The translations under genes were made by a program, and so were the position numbers. Below, piece after piece: positions 35,208 to 50,300 of a stretch of DNA of 64,000 nt. The number at the start of each line of letters is the position of its first letter. Position 1 is the stretch's first letter. Below the pieces are notes generated by a model. It searched no databases. It was not told the origin of the DNA and saw only the letters and a program-made list of their open reading frames with translations. This stretch comes from Lytechinus variegatus (taxonomy: Eukaryota > Echinodermata > Echinoidea > Temnopleuroida > Toxopneustidae). The DNA lies in contig NC_054743.1 in assembly GCF_018143015.1 (NCBI RefSeq), positions 44,364,922 through 44,428,921 of the forward strand, given 5' to 3'.

Positions 35208-38200
35208 CTAGATGTTGTTCTCGAAAGCTTGGTTGACATGTCCGTTTCCTTCCTTTGGTTTCTCGTCCAATGATGACGAAATCGTTTGGAGAGTGTAGTC
35301 TTCGCTCTTCTTCTCTTGGAGTTCCCTCCCCCTCTTCCTGTAATTGAAAATAAGAATAACGATTATAAGACGCTCAATAAAACATTTCTTACACAAAGGT
35401 AATAGAAAACTTTTGACATGTTTTATAAAGAGTTGGAAATTAAGGTATGCATGCGGAGAGGGAAGAGGAAGAATTCAGGCAGAAAAGGCAGAGACTTGAC
35501 GTACTGGAGGAAAGTGAACCATCAAGTAATGTGGGTTGGTGTGTGTGTGTGGGAGGGGGGAGGGGGCGTGTGTGTGTTTTGCGTGTGTGGGGCGTGTGTG
35601 TGCATATTCATGAGAAGTAGGAGAAAGAGAGATAAGAAAAGGCCTATCACAGGAGCAGCACCAGGTGGGTGTTTGATGAAGCTGTTCGTAAGTTAAGAGC
35701 GACTTTACGAACGACTGGTGATCCTTTCTTGTGATAAATGGTACGCACCATTGGCAATTTTTTAGTAAGAAAGGATCACCAGTCGTTCTTAAAGTCGCTC
35801 TTAACTTATGAATAGCTTTATGAAACGGCCCCCAGGGTCCTTCGTTTAAGGGGATGGGCACGACGACCCCTATAAGTGACGGGATTTTTTTTGTTCACAA
35901 ATGAATAATCTTCCTCGAACCCCCTTCTTTTTCTTCTCTGTTTTTCCTTTTGAATTGAATTTATTGAAACCAGTCAAAAGGAGAGTAAAGTACAAATAAA
36001 TAAATGGTTACATAACAAAGAAATGAAAATGACAGTTTTAGGGCCCCAAAGAAGCACAGCTTGTAATCAGATGTCCCCTACATGAAAAATATCACAGGGG
36101 CGAGTGCCTGAAGTGCGGTGCCCTCCCTAAAATAGTTCAGTGGGATTCTTCTGAACAACGCGTTTGAACACTTTCAATCACAGCTACATAATACAGAAAA
36201 AACAAGAATACTCACGTTCCGAAGAGCTCTCCCTCTTCAATGGTTTGGGGAAGCTGTGCCCCTAACGTCTCGGGAACGAAAAGGATGAGAACTCCGGCGA
36301 TGATTGACAGGACCCCGAAGATGATGACCGGGAGAGGTTCCCAGACCTCATCCAGGAGCAATACGTAGGGTGATAATATCCCCGCTATACGCGCAGACAT
36401 GGAACAGATGCCTACACCAACACTCCTGGAAATCAAGATAAATGGTAATCATGAGGTGAAACGATACTCATACAATTTATTCGGTTATTAATTGATAAAA
36501 ATAGAATCATGCGAGGATACAACAGATTTTGATGAATTAGAATTATTTTGTACTAACTTTCTTGTTTTTTCAAAATCTGCGTTTAACCTGAGAAAGACTG
36601 ATGGGCTATTTTGACACCTAAGAAAACTGTAAAAGTTGAAATGACGATACATTTGTGAGATTTGGCTAAAAACACTTCTTGTATTGGATTTGTAAACGAA
36701 TTCACGTTTTTAAGCAATTTTGGTCTGCATGCAATAAATTGCGTAATTTCGGAACCGCGTACCTGGGGGTCGCAAATTTGGTCTCAAAAGTTGCGCGAGA
36801 CTTGAAAGTAAAAAGTCAGCGAGCAACGCGATCAAAAAACTTTGTCGACGGGAAGGGGGCTGATTCAGTCCCCAGTTTTATAACAGTTAAAGAAATTAAT
36901 ACCACTTATTCAGTTTATAAAATCAAAGTAAAGTGTTTCCGTTTGAACATGTTCTTACCTGACTGGGGTAGGGAACAGCTCCGCTGAAAATATGTAGATA
37001 ATTGCAAATGATGCTGTAATACCAAACTTGCCTAACATAGCAACCGTCGTCCGCCAGGCACCCAAAGCTAGAAAGGGAAAGAGAGGATAAGTTTAGTTGG
37101 GAATCCAAATGTTGCTACTACATGTAGTGGCGTGATTTGCCCCCTCCCCCACAAACAAATAAATATATTGAATAAATGTGGAGGCCGAGTTACTGATTTG
37201 GCACATCAGTTTGGGAAAATTTGCAATTGATGGAAGCGAGCGAGCCAAACAATTATTTGAATTTAAAATCTCGAATCAGCATGCAGGATATTATAGAAAT
37301 CATGTTTTTGACAGTAACATTTAAAAATGTGAGATTGAAAATATTTTATGATGATTTTCAGTGAAATCATGTCATATATAATTAGATATATTTTTTTTAA
37401 TTGCTTAGCTATGTACTTACGTGTAAATGTGGTACATAAACAGGCCACGCCCCCAAAGAGCATATAACCGCAGGTACTCTTTGCTCGACCGAAGTAATCG
37501 ATAGCAAAGATACCGGTTATGATCGCAGGTACCTCGACAGCACCAGATATAAAGAATGCGATATAATCATTAGCACCCAGGTCGGAGGTGTCCAGTGATA
37601 AGCCATAATAAACCATGGTATTCACGAACCTATACACAAAGGGCAAAGATGATTCGACTTCAGTTACTATCAAACATGAATGAATGAATTATCCAATTAA
37701 TGCTAACAACCAGTTTATAGGCATTGATAAGTTTAGCTATTACGAATGCACACAAAAGCAAAGATATTCATATAGGAACCAGATAAATCAACCAGTTTAA
37801 ACATACGCTTCTGTACAAGTTGTAGATAAAAATGAATTATTGTTACATATTGTAAATCTACTTAATACATTCTGTAATGCATGTATATTATGATTATAAA
37901 CAATTCCTACAGTACATTATACACTGAATGTATTTACATTGTAAAAAATATATAAATGATAACAAATTCCATGTCTATTTTTTTAACAGATGTTCCACGA
38001 CAGCTTTACGAAAACTTGACAACTAAAATTATGTTCAACTAGATATCATTAGGTCTATATCGAACAAACTCAATATAAAACAATCAAACTAATAATGGCA
38101 TACATTATACTGTTGGTAAGATATCGATTATGAGCAACAAAAAAAAAACATTTCCTTCCACTTTTACCCCCACTTTAAAAACTCTGGAGCCACCTCTGTT

Positions 38201-41200
38201 TCCAGCAATAAAATAAATCAAAGAATATAATGGCGCTATAACGGGAATGAAAAAGAAAACACGTTTTGTTTCTCTTACCAATTAAACATACAGTTGAGAG
38301 TACGGATTCGGAGGTTAGGTGTTTTGAAGAGATCTAAAAACGTGGCTTGTTTAGCTGTCAGTGCATCTTGCTACATTGGAAAGGATGACAGAACAAATGA
38401 AAATCACTGAAGATAAAAACATTAATGCAAAAAAAAAAACATGGAAGGAAGAAAGAATAAAATGAAGGAACGACAGGAAGAAAAAAAATGATTGATTGAA
38501 AGAAAGAGAGAAAGGAAGGAAGGAAGGAAGGAAGGGAGGAAGGAAGGAAGGAAGGAAGAAAGAAAGAAAGGAAGGAAGGAAAGAAAGAAATAAATAAAGA
38601 AAAAAAATGGAAGAAAGAAAGGAAGAAAGGAAGGAACGAAGAAAAAAGAAAGGAAGAGAGAGAAGGAAGAAAGGAAGGAAGGAAGAAAAAAGAAAGAAAG
38701 AGAGAGAAGGAAGGAAAGAGAAGGAAAGAATGATGGAAGAAAGGAAGGAAGGAATGAAGAAAAAAGAAAGAAAGAGAGAGAAAGAATGTAAGGAAGAAAG
38801 GAAGAAGTGAAAGGAAGGAAGAAAGAAAGAAAGAAAAAGAAAAAAAGAAAGAAAAAGAAAAAAAAGAAAGAAAACAAATAGAACGAAAGCAAAAAGGAAA
38901 AATAATATAAAAATATACAGGTAGGTAGAGACAGAAAGAACGAAAAAGTCTTAAAAAAAAAAGAAAAAAAAAAAAAAAAAAAAAAGAAACAAATGAGAGA
39001 AAGAATTGATAAGATAACAGTAATAAAAAAAATCACCGAAACCAAAGTTTACCGAAACCCAAACCTAACCCGGAAAGAATCAATTAACTGTTTTGAAAGA
39101 TAAAATTGCTTGAATTTTCTTTCGGTTACCTGTTCTTTAATTTCTTCTGATGTGAAAATAGGATCCGGGAGATCTTTTTTGTTGGTATCTGCAGCTTTCT
39201 TAATGATTTTTGTTGCTTCCTCCGTTCGCCCTTTACAAATCAACCAACGCGGAGACTCCGGTATAAATCTAAAAAATCAGATGATAATCAAAAATATAAA
39301 ATTATAATGTTTTATTAATAGTAAAGACCAAAAAGAATGACGATATAATGATGAAGATGATGGTGAATATCATAATGATAATGGTGATGTTGATGATGAT
39401 GATAATAATACTACTACTAATGATGAAAACTAATAATGATAATGATAATAATCATAATAGTAAAAATAATTATAATAATTGGAATGATGATGATGATAAT
39501 GATGATGATGATAAGAATGATAAAAATAATAATAATAATGATAATAATAACAAATATGTACTTCATTACAATTAACATTTAGTGCTTGTTTTCTTAAAAC
39601 AAAGTCTTTCCATGAAAATCACCGACATGTTCCTGTTTCATAGAATTATGATAAAATCAATAATGTCAATAAAAGTAACAATACTAATAATGATAATAAA
39701 GCATAATGATGATGGTTATGAGTGATATGATTGTGACCTTATCTGTAATGATATTCGTTACAAAATATAAGCGCTCATTACGTATATACATATATTCTAA
39801 AAATTCAATATACGACTTCTGTTACTTTCAAATCCTTATACATTGGTACAGATTTGTTTCTATAATACTGGTTATAGCATTCAAGATCAGGGCACCGTCT
39901 TACAAAGAGGTACGATCGATCCGATCAATCACAACTATGGAAAGCCGGCAACGTCAACATCTAAAATACTTTTTTTTTTAAAAATGATTTTCCAGATATG
40001 ACGTAATTGCATACATCCATCGTTTTTTTTTAATTTTAATCAGCGTGCCTCTCAGTTTTCGTTTCAAAGGACATTGTGCAATTTCCTGTAAAAATATGTT
40101 ATATCGACTGATTTCCATACACAGCAAAAACTGTGGTGTTAACCGGTGTACATAGAGGACCACACCAGTTATTTTACACCAGTGTTAAATTGGTGGTGTT
40201 AGTTTTACACCTATATATGTTATTACAACACCTATGGTTGTTACATTTACACTCTTTGGTGGTATGCTCAATATCTAGGGTGTTATTTTAACACCTCAGG
40301 GTGTGGTCCTCTATTAACACCAATTGGTGTCAGTTTTAACACCACAGTTTTTACAGTGTATAAAGTTGAGATTGATCGGATCAATCGTCACTCTTTGTAA
40401 GACGGGGCCCAGATACACTTACGGGAAGAAGACGAAGAATAAAACAGCTGGTAGAGAGATAACAAGTTGTAGGATCATCCAGTCTCGTATAAAGTAGGCA
40501 ATTAGAGCAAGGAGCATGTAACCGAAAGAGAATGCTATCTGTATACACATCCCTGCTACCGTTCGTCTGTTAGGCCCAACCATCTCCGTGCCTGGTTTAA
40601 TTAAACAAGAACAATTGAACAGCTCCTTTAAGTTATAACTACTTGATTATCTTTGGTTATGTTCTAAATAACCAAATATGTGATCAATGGGTGATAACTG
40701 AAATGCTGGAGGAAAAAAAACACCCCCAGAAAAACAAACAAACAAAGAATATCGACAAGTTGAAATTCAGTTTCTGAGTAAAGAGTTAATCAAGGATATT
40801 GTTGTTCGTAATATCTGAACAATGTATTGAAAAGTTTTGTTATTAAAACAAAAAAAATAATTTTACGATATGCGAACCCATCTACATTATCTTGCCAAAT
40901 CGACCTAACAACCTTAGTTTGCCGACTTGGGGAAATGTGTTATCTCGCCACAGGGTTAGGGTCAATTTATTTAAAAAGTAAAAATACTAGGGCGTTTTGG
41001 TGTATTCAGTTATCTTTATCTCACATCATGACAATGAAGACACGCAATTTCTTTTAATAAGTCAAGTTGGCAAAATACCTTTTCTCGCTATAATGACACA
41101 ATCATGATGTTATTAGTCGGAATGATTAATTAATTATCTCGCCATCTCGTCAGTAAAAAGCACTTTCAATCTTCCGAAGATATGAAATCATTATACATGT

Positions 41201-44200
41201 ACAATGGCGTACCGTGGGTCACGGTCACGGTGGGGCACCAGCAAAAAAAAAATTGAGTGACCGATTGCCAGGCATACTGACCTTTTAGACACATTTTAAG
41301 GACTGTGCCATTAAACGGATATGTGTCTCACCGATCAAATAATGCGAGCGAAGCGCGAGCTGAAATTTTTTTATATTCAGACAAAAAAAAGGGAATTATG
41401 AGCAAACTTTTGTAATCATGACATGTTCCTGTCTGTCTCGCTAAACAAACAATGCGAGTGTGAAGCGCGAGCTGACATTTTTGGTAGGACTATTTTTTTA
41501 GGAATCCATTTAGAGTATACATATCTCTACATAGTTATCTAATGCGAGTGCCAAGCGCTTGTTGATTTTGTTAGAATAACATCTAAATACATGAAGCACT
41601 TTTTGTAGTCATACGCATCTTACTAATCAAATATTTCGAGCGCGAGCTGAAAATTTGTGATTTCAGAACTAAAAAGGGACATAATAAGCATTTTTTTGCA
41701 ATTATGACACGTACATGTCTCGCTAAACAAACTATGCGAGCGCGAAGCGCGAGCTGAAATTTTTGTATATACTGACCCAAAACAGGAACATTTTAAGGAG
41801 TATTTTTTAGGAATCCATTTGGAGTGTACATATCGTACCACATTCATCTAATGCAAGTGTAAAGTGTTCGCTGAATTTTTTTTTGTTAGAATAACATATA
41901 AAAACATGATGCCTCTTTTGCAGTCATTGTAATCATGATTATCATACGCATCTCACTAATCAAATATTACGAGTGAGAGCTGAAAATTTATGAAATTCAT
42001 AACTGGAGAGAAATTGTAAGGCTTGTTTGTAGGAATTCATTAAGACCATACGTATTTCACTAACCAAATGATAAGAGCGCGAAGCGCTAGCTGATTTTTT
42101 TTATGTTCAGATCAGAAAAAGGGACATTTTAAGGACAGATTTCAGGAAATTCAAGAAGAGCAAACATATCTCGCCAATCCACTAATGCGAACGTAAGCAC
42201 GGACTGGAAATGTTTTATATTCAGACCTTAAAAGGCGGCAATCACTTTAAGATGTAATGAAAAAGAAGCTTGTCACTATACATAAATCAATAATAACTCG
42301 AAGTGCGAGGAAATATATTCGGTGTATATAGACTCGAAAACGGGATCCTGAGCAAATTATGTTTCATAAAGATACGAAAAAATATTTCTTATGTAATGCA
42401 TGTAAAACACAATATATTTGAATATAATGTAGCACATTATAATGTACAATAATTTCTTCTTCCCCACTACGTTTCTCTTCCTTTTCTCCTCCCCCCGTTT
42501 TTTTCCAGTCGATGGGGGGGGGGCACGCGCCTCGTCATTTTTTTCATACCTTTAATCTAACTACTTACCGATAATAAAGCAAAGAAGAAAGACCCCCATG
42601 TTAGCACAAGCTAAGACAATACGTAAACTTGCAAACCACCAAAAACTAGGAGAAAACGCTATCCCAACACCGACCGATATCTGCATGAATAGCGCTACAA
42701 ATAGAGTAATACGGCGACCAAACCTGGAAGAGAGAGAAGAAAAACGTTTTTAATAAATGAATGGTTAAAGACATAAATAATGAAAGAAAGAAAGTAAAAA
42801 GAAAGCAAAAATAACGAAAAAAAATATGGAAATACAGAAAGAACATTTAATTAAATTGTGTTTAGGAAAAACAGATACATTTTATCAATGGTTCTGCACA
42901 GATTGATACATTCGTATCTTTTTAAGTATTCATATGTATTTCATGTAAACAGTCAGATTTGTCATTCAAGGTATATTCAAGGTATATATATTTATATATA
43001 TATATCTACTGTATATGGCGTAATAAGCCACAGTTTCAAGGGGGCTAGATTATGTATTATCGCGTAAAATAAAAAAAATTGCGAGTGAGATAATAATCCA
43101 CATCTTTTAAATATAAAAATCAAATTTTGTGATAGATTTTGAAATAATATTCAGAAAATAATATGTTTTTCAACCTTCTCTCTTTCATTTTCTTTTTTTT
43201 TCTTGGTCGTGATGGGGGGGGGGGTCCCCCATCTGTACGCCATTGATAAAATTATTGCTAAAGACAAAAAAAATGCAATTAGCGAAACAAATAACACAAA
43301 GGTGGGTTACTTCATTTACACGGGCAGGAAGATATTTTCACGTCCAAGTGGGATGCCCCCACATTTGTCATCTTTTTTCATAATCACTTGAAATATCATG
43401 GGGTAGAGATTTCATCGTAAGTAGGGTCGATCTAGTTCGTGTGACTATTATGGTTACATGACATTTGCTCCGGCGACAATTGCTCCGATGAAAAATATGG
43501 ACATTAAGCCAAACATAAAATCTATCCTCCAAAACTAGATAAACCCTAATCCTTATCCTGACATTATTCTGAACCAAAACACTCTATTACAATCCTTACT
43601 CTAAACCTATGCCTCCGCAGCAAATGTCTACAGAGCAAATGTCGTGTCAGGTAACTTACATGTCGGCGAGGGCTCCAAAAAGCAGAGAACCGATGAGGAC
43701 ACCCACGAAGAATAATGACTGAGCCACGCTGTCTAAATTTCCATCATCGCATACCAGGTCAAACTAAAAAAAAATAATAAAAATATAAAAAATAAAAACA
43801 ACACAACAAATGAATTTTATAAAATATTTGAAAGAATCAGAATAGCAATTGGTCTACTTCCAAAAGGCAACTGCATCAGGGTATTTTTCCGATAAAGAGA
43901 TTTGTAAGTGATTTTTTTCTCCAAAGTATAATTGGAAATGTAAAAGAAAGTTTTTGTTGATTACGATAATAATACTATTTATCGTAGCAGTATAATCAAA
44001 TACAATATTATATCATTACTTTTATATACAATAATAGTAATGATTATGATGATAGTAATAACAATAATGTTAATAATAACAATATTCATAATGATATTAA
44101 TAATAATAACAATGATAATGATAATAATAACTTCACTCTTGCTTTCGTTAGAAGGGAGGGATTATGTATTATCCGAGGTCGGGCTCATAGGTAGGGAGTG

Positions 44201-47200
44201 ACTTCGCAAATCCTTTTCCCTTCAGACGTCACTATATGATTCTCAGATTAGGATTACAAGTCATTAGAAATTTAACTTCATAGTGACTCAAAAGAATTTC
44301 AGGAGATATCACGTTTGCCTTCATCCTCGACTCCAGCAATATGCGTGGGAGGAATCTTGGGCAATATCCTCAAGGCCAGTCAATGATATATAACCATCTT
44401 ACTTCTTGTATGAGTGACGATTTATACTGGCTTTTATCGTAGACCCATCCGTTGTTGCATTCGATGGTCTCTGTGTCGTTGTACTTCACGGGATCGAGAC
44501 CCGGATTGAAGACGAGTTCATCCACGATGGAATACTTCGTACACTGGAGCTCGTCTTCGGTTCCGTTGACGGGAGAGCTGGCGTTTCGCTTTGCTTCGAT
44601 GCATTGCTCTTCGGTGTAACCCCATTTTTGGCAATCCTCATCGCTCCACGCTGCCACCTAGCAAAGGATGATCAGAAAAAACAACACAGATTTCAAGGAG
44701 ATATTATTTTAAAGCAAAGCGTGATTTGACTCCCCCTTTACCCATTTGTATTTGCATTTTATATCTATTATTTTCCATTCACATGATAAAACAAGTAACA
44801 CGACATATCATAAAACAGATCAATCGAAACACTACTAATTCATCATAAAGTAGGAGAAAGGGTAAGCTCGAGCTTAACTAAATAGAAGTAAATTTGACAA
44901 ATATAACGGAACAATAAGCACAAACATATACAAATAATACAAAGAACGGAGGGGCTTGCCACCACCAAAATGGTCCTGCCATGACCGCGCTAGAGAATAT
45001 TAATGGGGATACCGAAGCAAGTGAATATATATCGGGCCTATATGGCATACATCGGAAATAAAATGTTATCAAAGACTAATTTACAGCCACGTTTATTTTG
45101 GAAAGGTGCCTCAAGGGTATACGAGGAAATGTATGAAGGAAAATGACTGAAAAATCAACAATACACCGTAACTTAAAGTGGTATATGAAACAATGATTTT
45201 TATACATAAATGAAAACGAATGACTTCGACAGATATATTGCAAACTTCTCTAAAATATTTCAATAATAACATGAAATGAACTCAGAGCCAAACATTTTTC
45301 ACTTACTCTCAAATTTCATTAACTAATTTGTCTTGACTTATGTTGTACATGGGACGTGCTTATTTCTTTTTTAAAACAGGGACATGCTTGGCACTTATGT
45401 GCTTTAAAAGAAATGAATACATGGGAAACAAACGGAGGATCGCTGTAGGGGGGTCCTTTAATTTTAAAGGGCGTATATGGGCACAAAATGGCTCTCTACA
45501 AATCGGATGATTCTAAACCGATTCCTCTCGGAGGAGAATACATTTTTTTAAGAATGAAAGATACTGTTAGGCCTATATATATTTGTTATTTCTAGACTAA
45601 TTCCTGTGAATCAGGTATCAAATTAAAGAGCAGATATATATCAAGCTTACAATGCCTTTGATTTTTCTTTTTGAAATCCATGCACCCCGTGGAGAGAACT
45701 ATATTTTTTTGAACTTCTCACAGATAAGCAAAGCTATAGAGCTCACGTTAGCACTGACTTGTTATAAAAAGGCAGATAGGTTCACTGAAGTATTATATAA
45801 TTGGTGACTCTTAAGGTATAAACGTATAGTCAGATATGATCAACAAAGAAGATTAAAGGTCAATTCCACCCCAGAAAAATGTTGATATGAATCAATAGAG
45901 AAAAATCAGGCAAGCACAGTGCTGAAAATGTTATCAAAATCGGATGTAAAATAAGAAAGTTATGACATTTCAAAGTTTCGCTTATTTTCAACAAAATAGT
46001 TATATGAACGAGCCAGTTACATCCAATTGAGAGAGTCGATGATGTCACTCACTCACTATTTCTTTTGTTTTTTATTGTTTGAATTATACAATATTTCAAT
46101 TTTTACGAATTTGACGATTAGGACCTCCTTGCCTGAAGCACAAAATGTTATAATAATGGAATGACATGTGTTCAGTGAGGAATGAAACTTCATTTCACAT
46201 GACAATGACGAAAAAATAAAAATAATTCATATTTCATATAATAAATTACAAAAGAAATAGTGAGTGAGTGATGTCATCAATTCTCCCATTTGGATGTAAC
46301 TGGCTCGTTCATATAACTATTTTGTTGAAAATAAGCGAAACTTTAAAATGCCATAAATTTCTTATTTTACATCCGATTTTGATGAAATTTTCAGTGTTAT
46401 TCTTGTTGAATTTTTCTCTTCTTATTCAAATCAAGTTTTTGTTGGGGTGGACTTGTCCTTTAAAGGTCAATTCCACCCCAGAAAGTTGTTGATTTGAATC
46501 GATAGAGAAAAATCAAACAAACATAACAGTGATAACCCTGCAAATTTCATCGAAATCGGATGTAAAATAAGAAAGTTTTGACATTTTAAAGTTTCGCTTA
46601 TTTTTCACAAAATAGGTTAAATGTACAACAAAGCGATATGCAAATGAGAGAATCGGTGATGTCCATCACTCATTATTTCTTTTGTGTTTTATTGTTTGAA
46701 TAATACAGAATTTCAATTTTTACAAATTTGACAAAAAGGACCAATATGACTTAACCATAAACTGTTAAAATAATGGTAATTTCACATGTTCAGGGAGAAA
46801 ACTTTGTTTCACTTGACCAGGACAAAAGTATAATATTTTTATATTTCATATAATAAAATACCAAAGAAATAGTGAGTGGGTGTCGTCATAAGTCTGCCAA
46901 TTTGCATACCAAAAAGGATTTGCATATAATTTGTGAAATTAAGCAAAATTTTAAAATGTCATAACTTTCTTATTTTACATGCGATTTTGATGAAATTTTT
47001 AGTGTTTTGCTTCTTGGATCTTTCTCCTATTTCAAATCAACTTTTTGTTGGGGTGGACTTGTCCTTTAATAAAAATAGATGATACCGCAGAATGTGTAGA
47101 TCAGTATGGCGCGGTTTTTATGAAGAAGGGGAGAAATTGAAAACAATAAATTAAATCACCACTATTTAAAAAAAGGGCACAATTCCTCTCGCGCAATAAT

Positions 47201-47282
47201 CATTTTCAGACATTTGAATAAAGAGGTAATTACTTGATGGGCATTAATACCTGAATGTGTGAAACTGCAATTCACCTTTGCA

Positions 47283-47317
<35 letters not shown>

Positions 47318-50300
47318 TATTTGTGCTGCAAAAACACATCCCCCTCAAGTGCTCTACAACTGAAGTCGGTAACATAAAGAAGAAAGCAGAGAGCGAGGGA
47401 AAATGACAATGATAATTGTCGTGATATTTGGTCATCATGCAAACAAGATATTAAAGTCAAAGAAACTCTAGGATCAGTCAACTTTAGCCGAGAGCATTGT
47501 GTATAATAACAGACTCAAAGTCCAACATGATTAAACATGGTAAAAGAACAATAGAGTACAGAGCTCGTATATTCATTACGCTCAAATAAAACGATGTTTG
47601 CCCAGGGACGGCACCAGGGTTTAAGGGCAAGGAGACCTAAAAAGTTAACTTCAAGTTTTACCCTGAAAAGAAGAAAAAAGGAGTATATTTGGCCTAGAAC
47701 TTACACACACTAGCATACTATTTTCAATATACTCCTTTTATTTTTAAAAAGTTTTTTTCACCATTATCTCTTCTATTCATCTCTTATATACTTTGATAAT
47801 TTGAAGATAAACCACCTTAGTGGATACGTCATAGGTGTTGCCATGATGGCATTATTATCATCAATATTATGGGGGGGGGGAGCGCCTGGGTTAGTCGATG
47901 AATTCCCTTTATCCTCATTCATGTATAAGGGTAACCTTCTTTTTATATTTTTCCACTACGTGCAAAATTACGGGGTGGGGGGGGGGGGCTATCGTGCAAT
48001 TGGCTCTCCGGTGCCGTCCTAGTTATACCCCTGCCTTTATTGTAATCAAGGTGTCGAAATCAAGTAGACGTCAAACCGAAAGCAAATCGGAAAGGAAAAA
48101 AGGTTATCACTCTCTTTTGGTAGCATATTTTAAGTTAGGAAGTGCACCCCAATTCCATGGTGTTAATCATATTAATAGCAATACGGAATGATCGAGTACC
48201 TTTGATTGAGGCGAAAACATGAAAAATTCGGCAACGGGAAAATGCGTTTAATTCTATATTTACGCCTATTTTCAATAAATTTAAACAAATTTATATTCCT
48301 CATGTCTGCACATTGATTTTAAAACAAATGGCTAAAAAAAACCTCTTCAATCCCTATTTGAACTTTACGACATTACATTTTACCGCAGAATCAAGACGCT
48401 AATCGAATTTCATATCACATCAAAATACTCCTGGTTGCAAGCGTACACAATATGGTATCAAATTATCTGGGAATAGATTTTCTTTCATGCCATATAATCA
48501 TTATGTTGTCAAGATATGGTTTTATTTAAATTGGTCATTCATGAGGTGCAACTTTTTATTTTTCTTTCACAAGATATATCATTTTATGCCCATATTTTGT
48601 CGCAAGTGTGAAAAAAAATCAGAGCTGGCACCGGGATGCGGATCTGCAAAACTAAGACATTTTCAAATCTAAACAAGAGAAGACAGGCAAAACAGAGGAA
48701 AAGGAATGAAGAAAATATTGAAGTCTAGGTCGTATAAATCTCAATACACCCTTGTCGCAAGTGTAAAAAAAAAAATGCTGGCTACCGGGAATTGGAACTG
48801 CAAAACTATGACATTTTCAAATCTGAAGAAGAGAAGACAGGCAAAACAGAGTAAAAGACTTTAAAAAAAGTCTATATAGGTCGTGTAAATCTTAATACAA
48901 GCCTAGCTCACCTAATGTGAGAGGAACATAAGTTATTTTCTAATGGCACAATATTAGACAACTTTTTTTCATTACAAGATGGCTGTATGATGGTCTTGTA
49001 CAAAATTATTCGGGGGGGGGGATGTCAAATAAAAGAGTACAAACGACAGATTCCTGGGGGACTCCACATGAACCTATATGGGTTTACTCAAATTATACTA
49101 CAAATGTAATAACTATATGACAGTAAGGGCAATAAAATGGACCTAGTACGATATGATAAGCTATATAATTCTAACCATTTGAATGGTCAAGAAAATTCGT
49201 TTGGGATGTTTTGTTTTTGTTTCATTTGAATTTGTTTTCTTCTACATTTTGTATTTAAGTACAGTATTTTAAGCGAAGCAAATTCGATTGGATAGTTTTT
49301 CTGTCAATCCTTATACATCCCGTCAGTCTAGGAGTTTATTCTTAATTGATATGTTTTATGTCCTGCCTGTTTTATTAACATTTATTCTATTCAAGTTTTG
49401 GGGGTTTACATTGTTATCCCGCTACTCTACCGTGTCTACTGTAAATATTGTGATTCAAGATGATTTATAACAAAAACATAAACATAAAAAAGTAAAGTTT
49501 ATTATAAAACATGCGATAGAATGAAAGATAGGCATATAATACAATAAGTATATATGTTTCTAAACATATCAACATGCTTCTCGCTTTCGATTTCAATCTC
49601 CAGACTTCTATATCGGTTTCCATCTTTACAACAGTCAAATCATTCCCACGTCCAGCGCTTCTTTTCGAGAAAGGCCAAAATTATTTTTTGGGGCTTCAAA
49701 AGTTTTCGACGTTGGATTTATTCAGTACAAAGAAAATGGCCTATCATGGGCAGCACAGTATACGTGGGAGACTATACTGATCTGACCTAGCAGCTTGTCT
49801 CCCCCTTCCATCCCCTCCCAAATATTTCTTATTTCTAAGGAATCGTAGCGACCTTGCGAAAAAAAAATCACATATTCTTTGAGAATGTTTTTCATAATTA
49901 TTTTAGAGACGGAGGCTCTCAGTCGCTTCGTCGACAAATTACTGACATTTGTGTGTTGCTTTAATGGCTTTAAATTCTTGTTTTGGAAACAACGTTACTA
50001 TATCTTATATTCCCTTTTATTTACATTGATGTTGAACAATAATATTAGGAGTGTGATGAACATCACATCTTTCTCCTGTCTCCTGGCCGTGATAATAAAA
50101 AAATCTCCAGAAATCGATACGTATGGATCTTATTCTATTGTTTACTTGCTTGTATTTTCCGATTTAATCAAGATTTAAACATGGAAAAGAGGTTATTTTT
50201 TAAAGCTTGCAATTCATATCCCCATATTGAACGCCATTATACACTATCGACTCCGAGTACTTCTGGTGTGAAGAGGGTAAAATACTGATGAACTCGATCG

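Noticed and set aside
38422..39045. A 207-codon Phe/Leu/Ser-rich frame
   Set aside because: It is the complement of the GGAA/GAAA polypurine tract in an SLC22 intron.
45860..46048. Similar 60-75 residue frames repeated at 45.9, 46.3 and 60.4 kb ([20 protein letters not shown] type)
   Set aside because: They recur because they lie in MITE-1 copies; the frame is not maintained across all copies and the arms give the same peptide on both strands.
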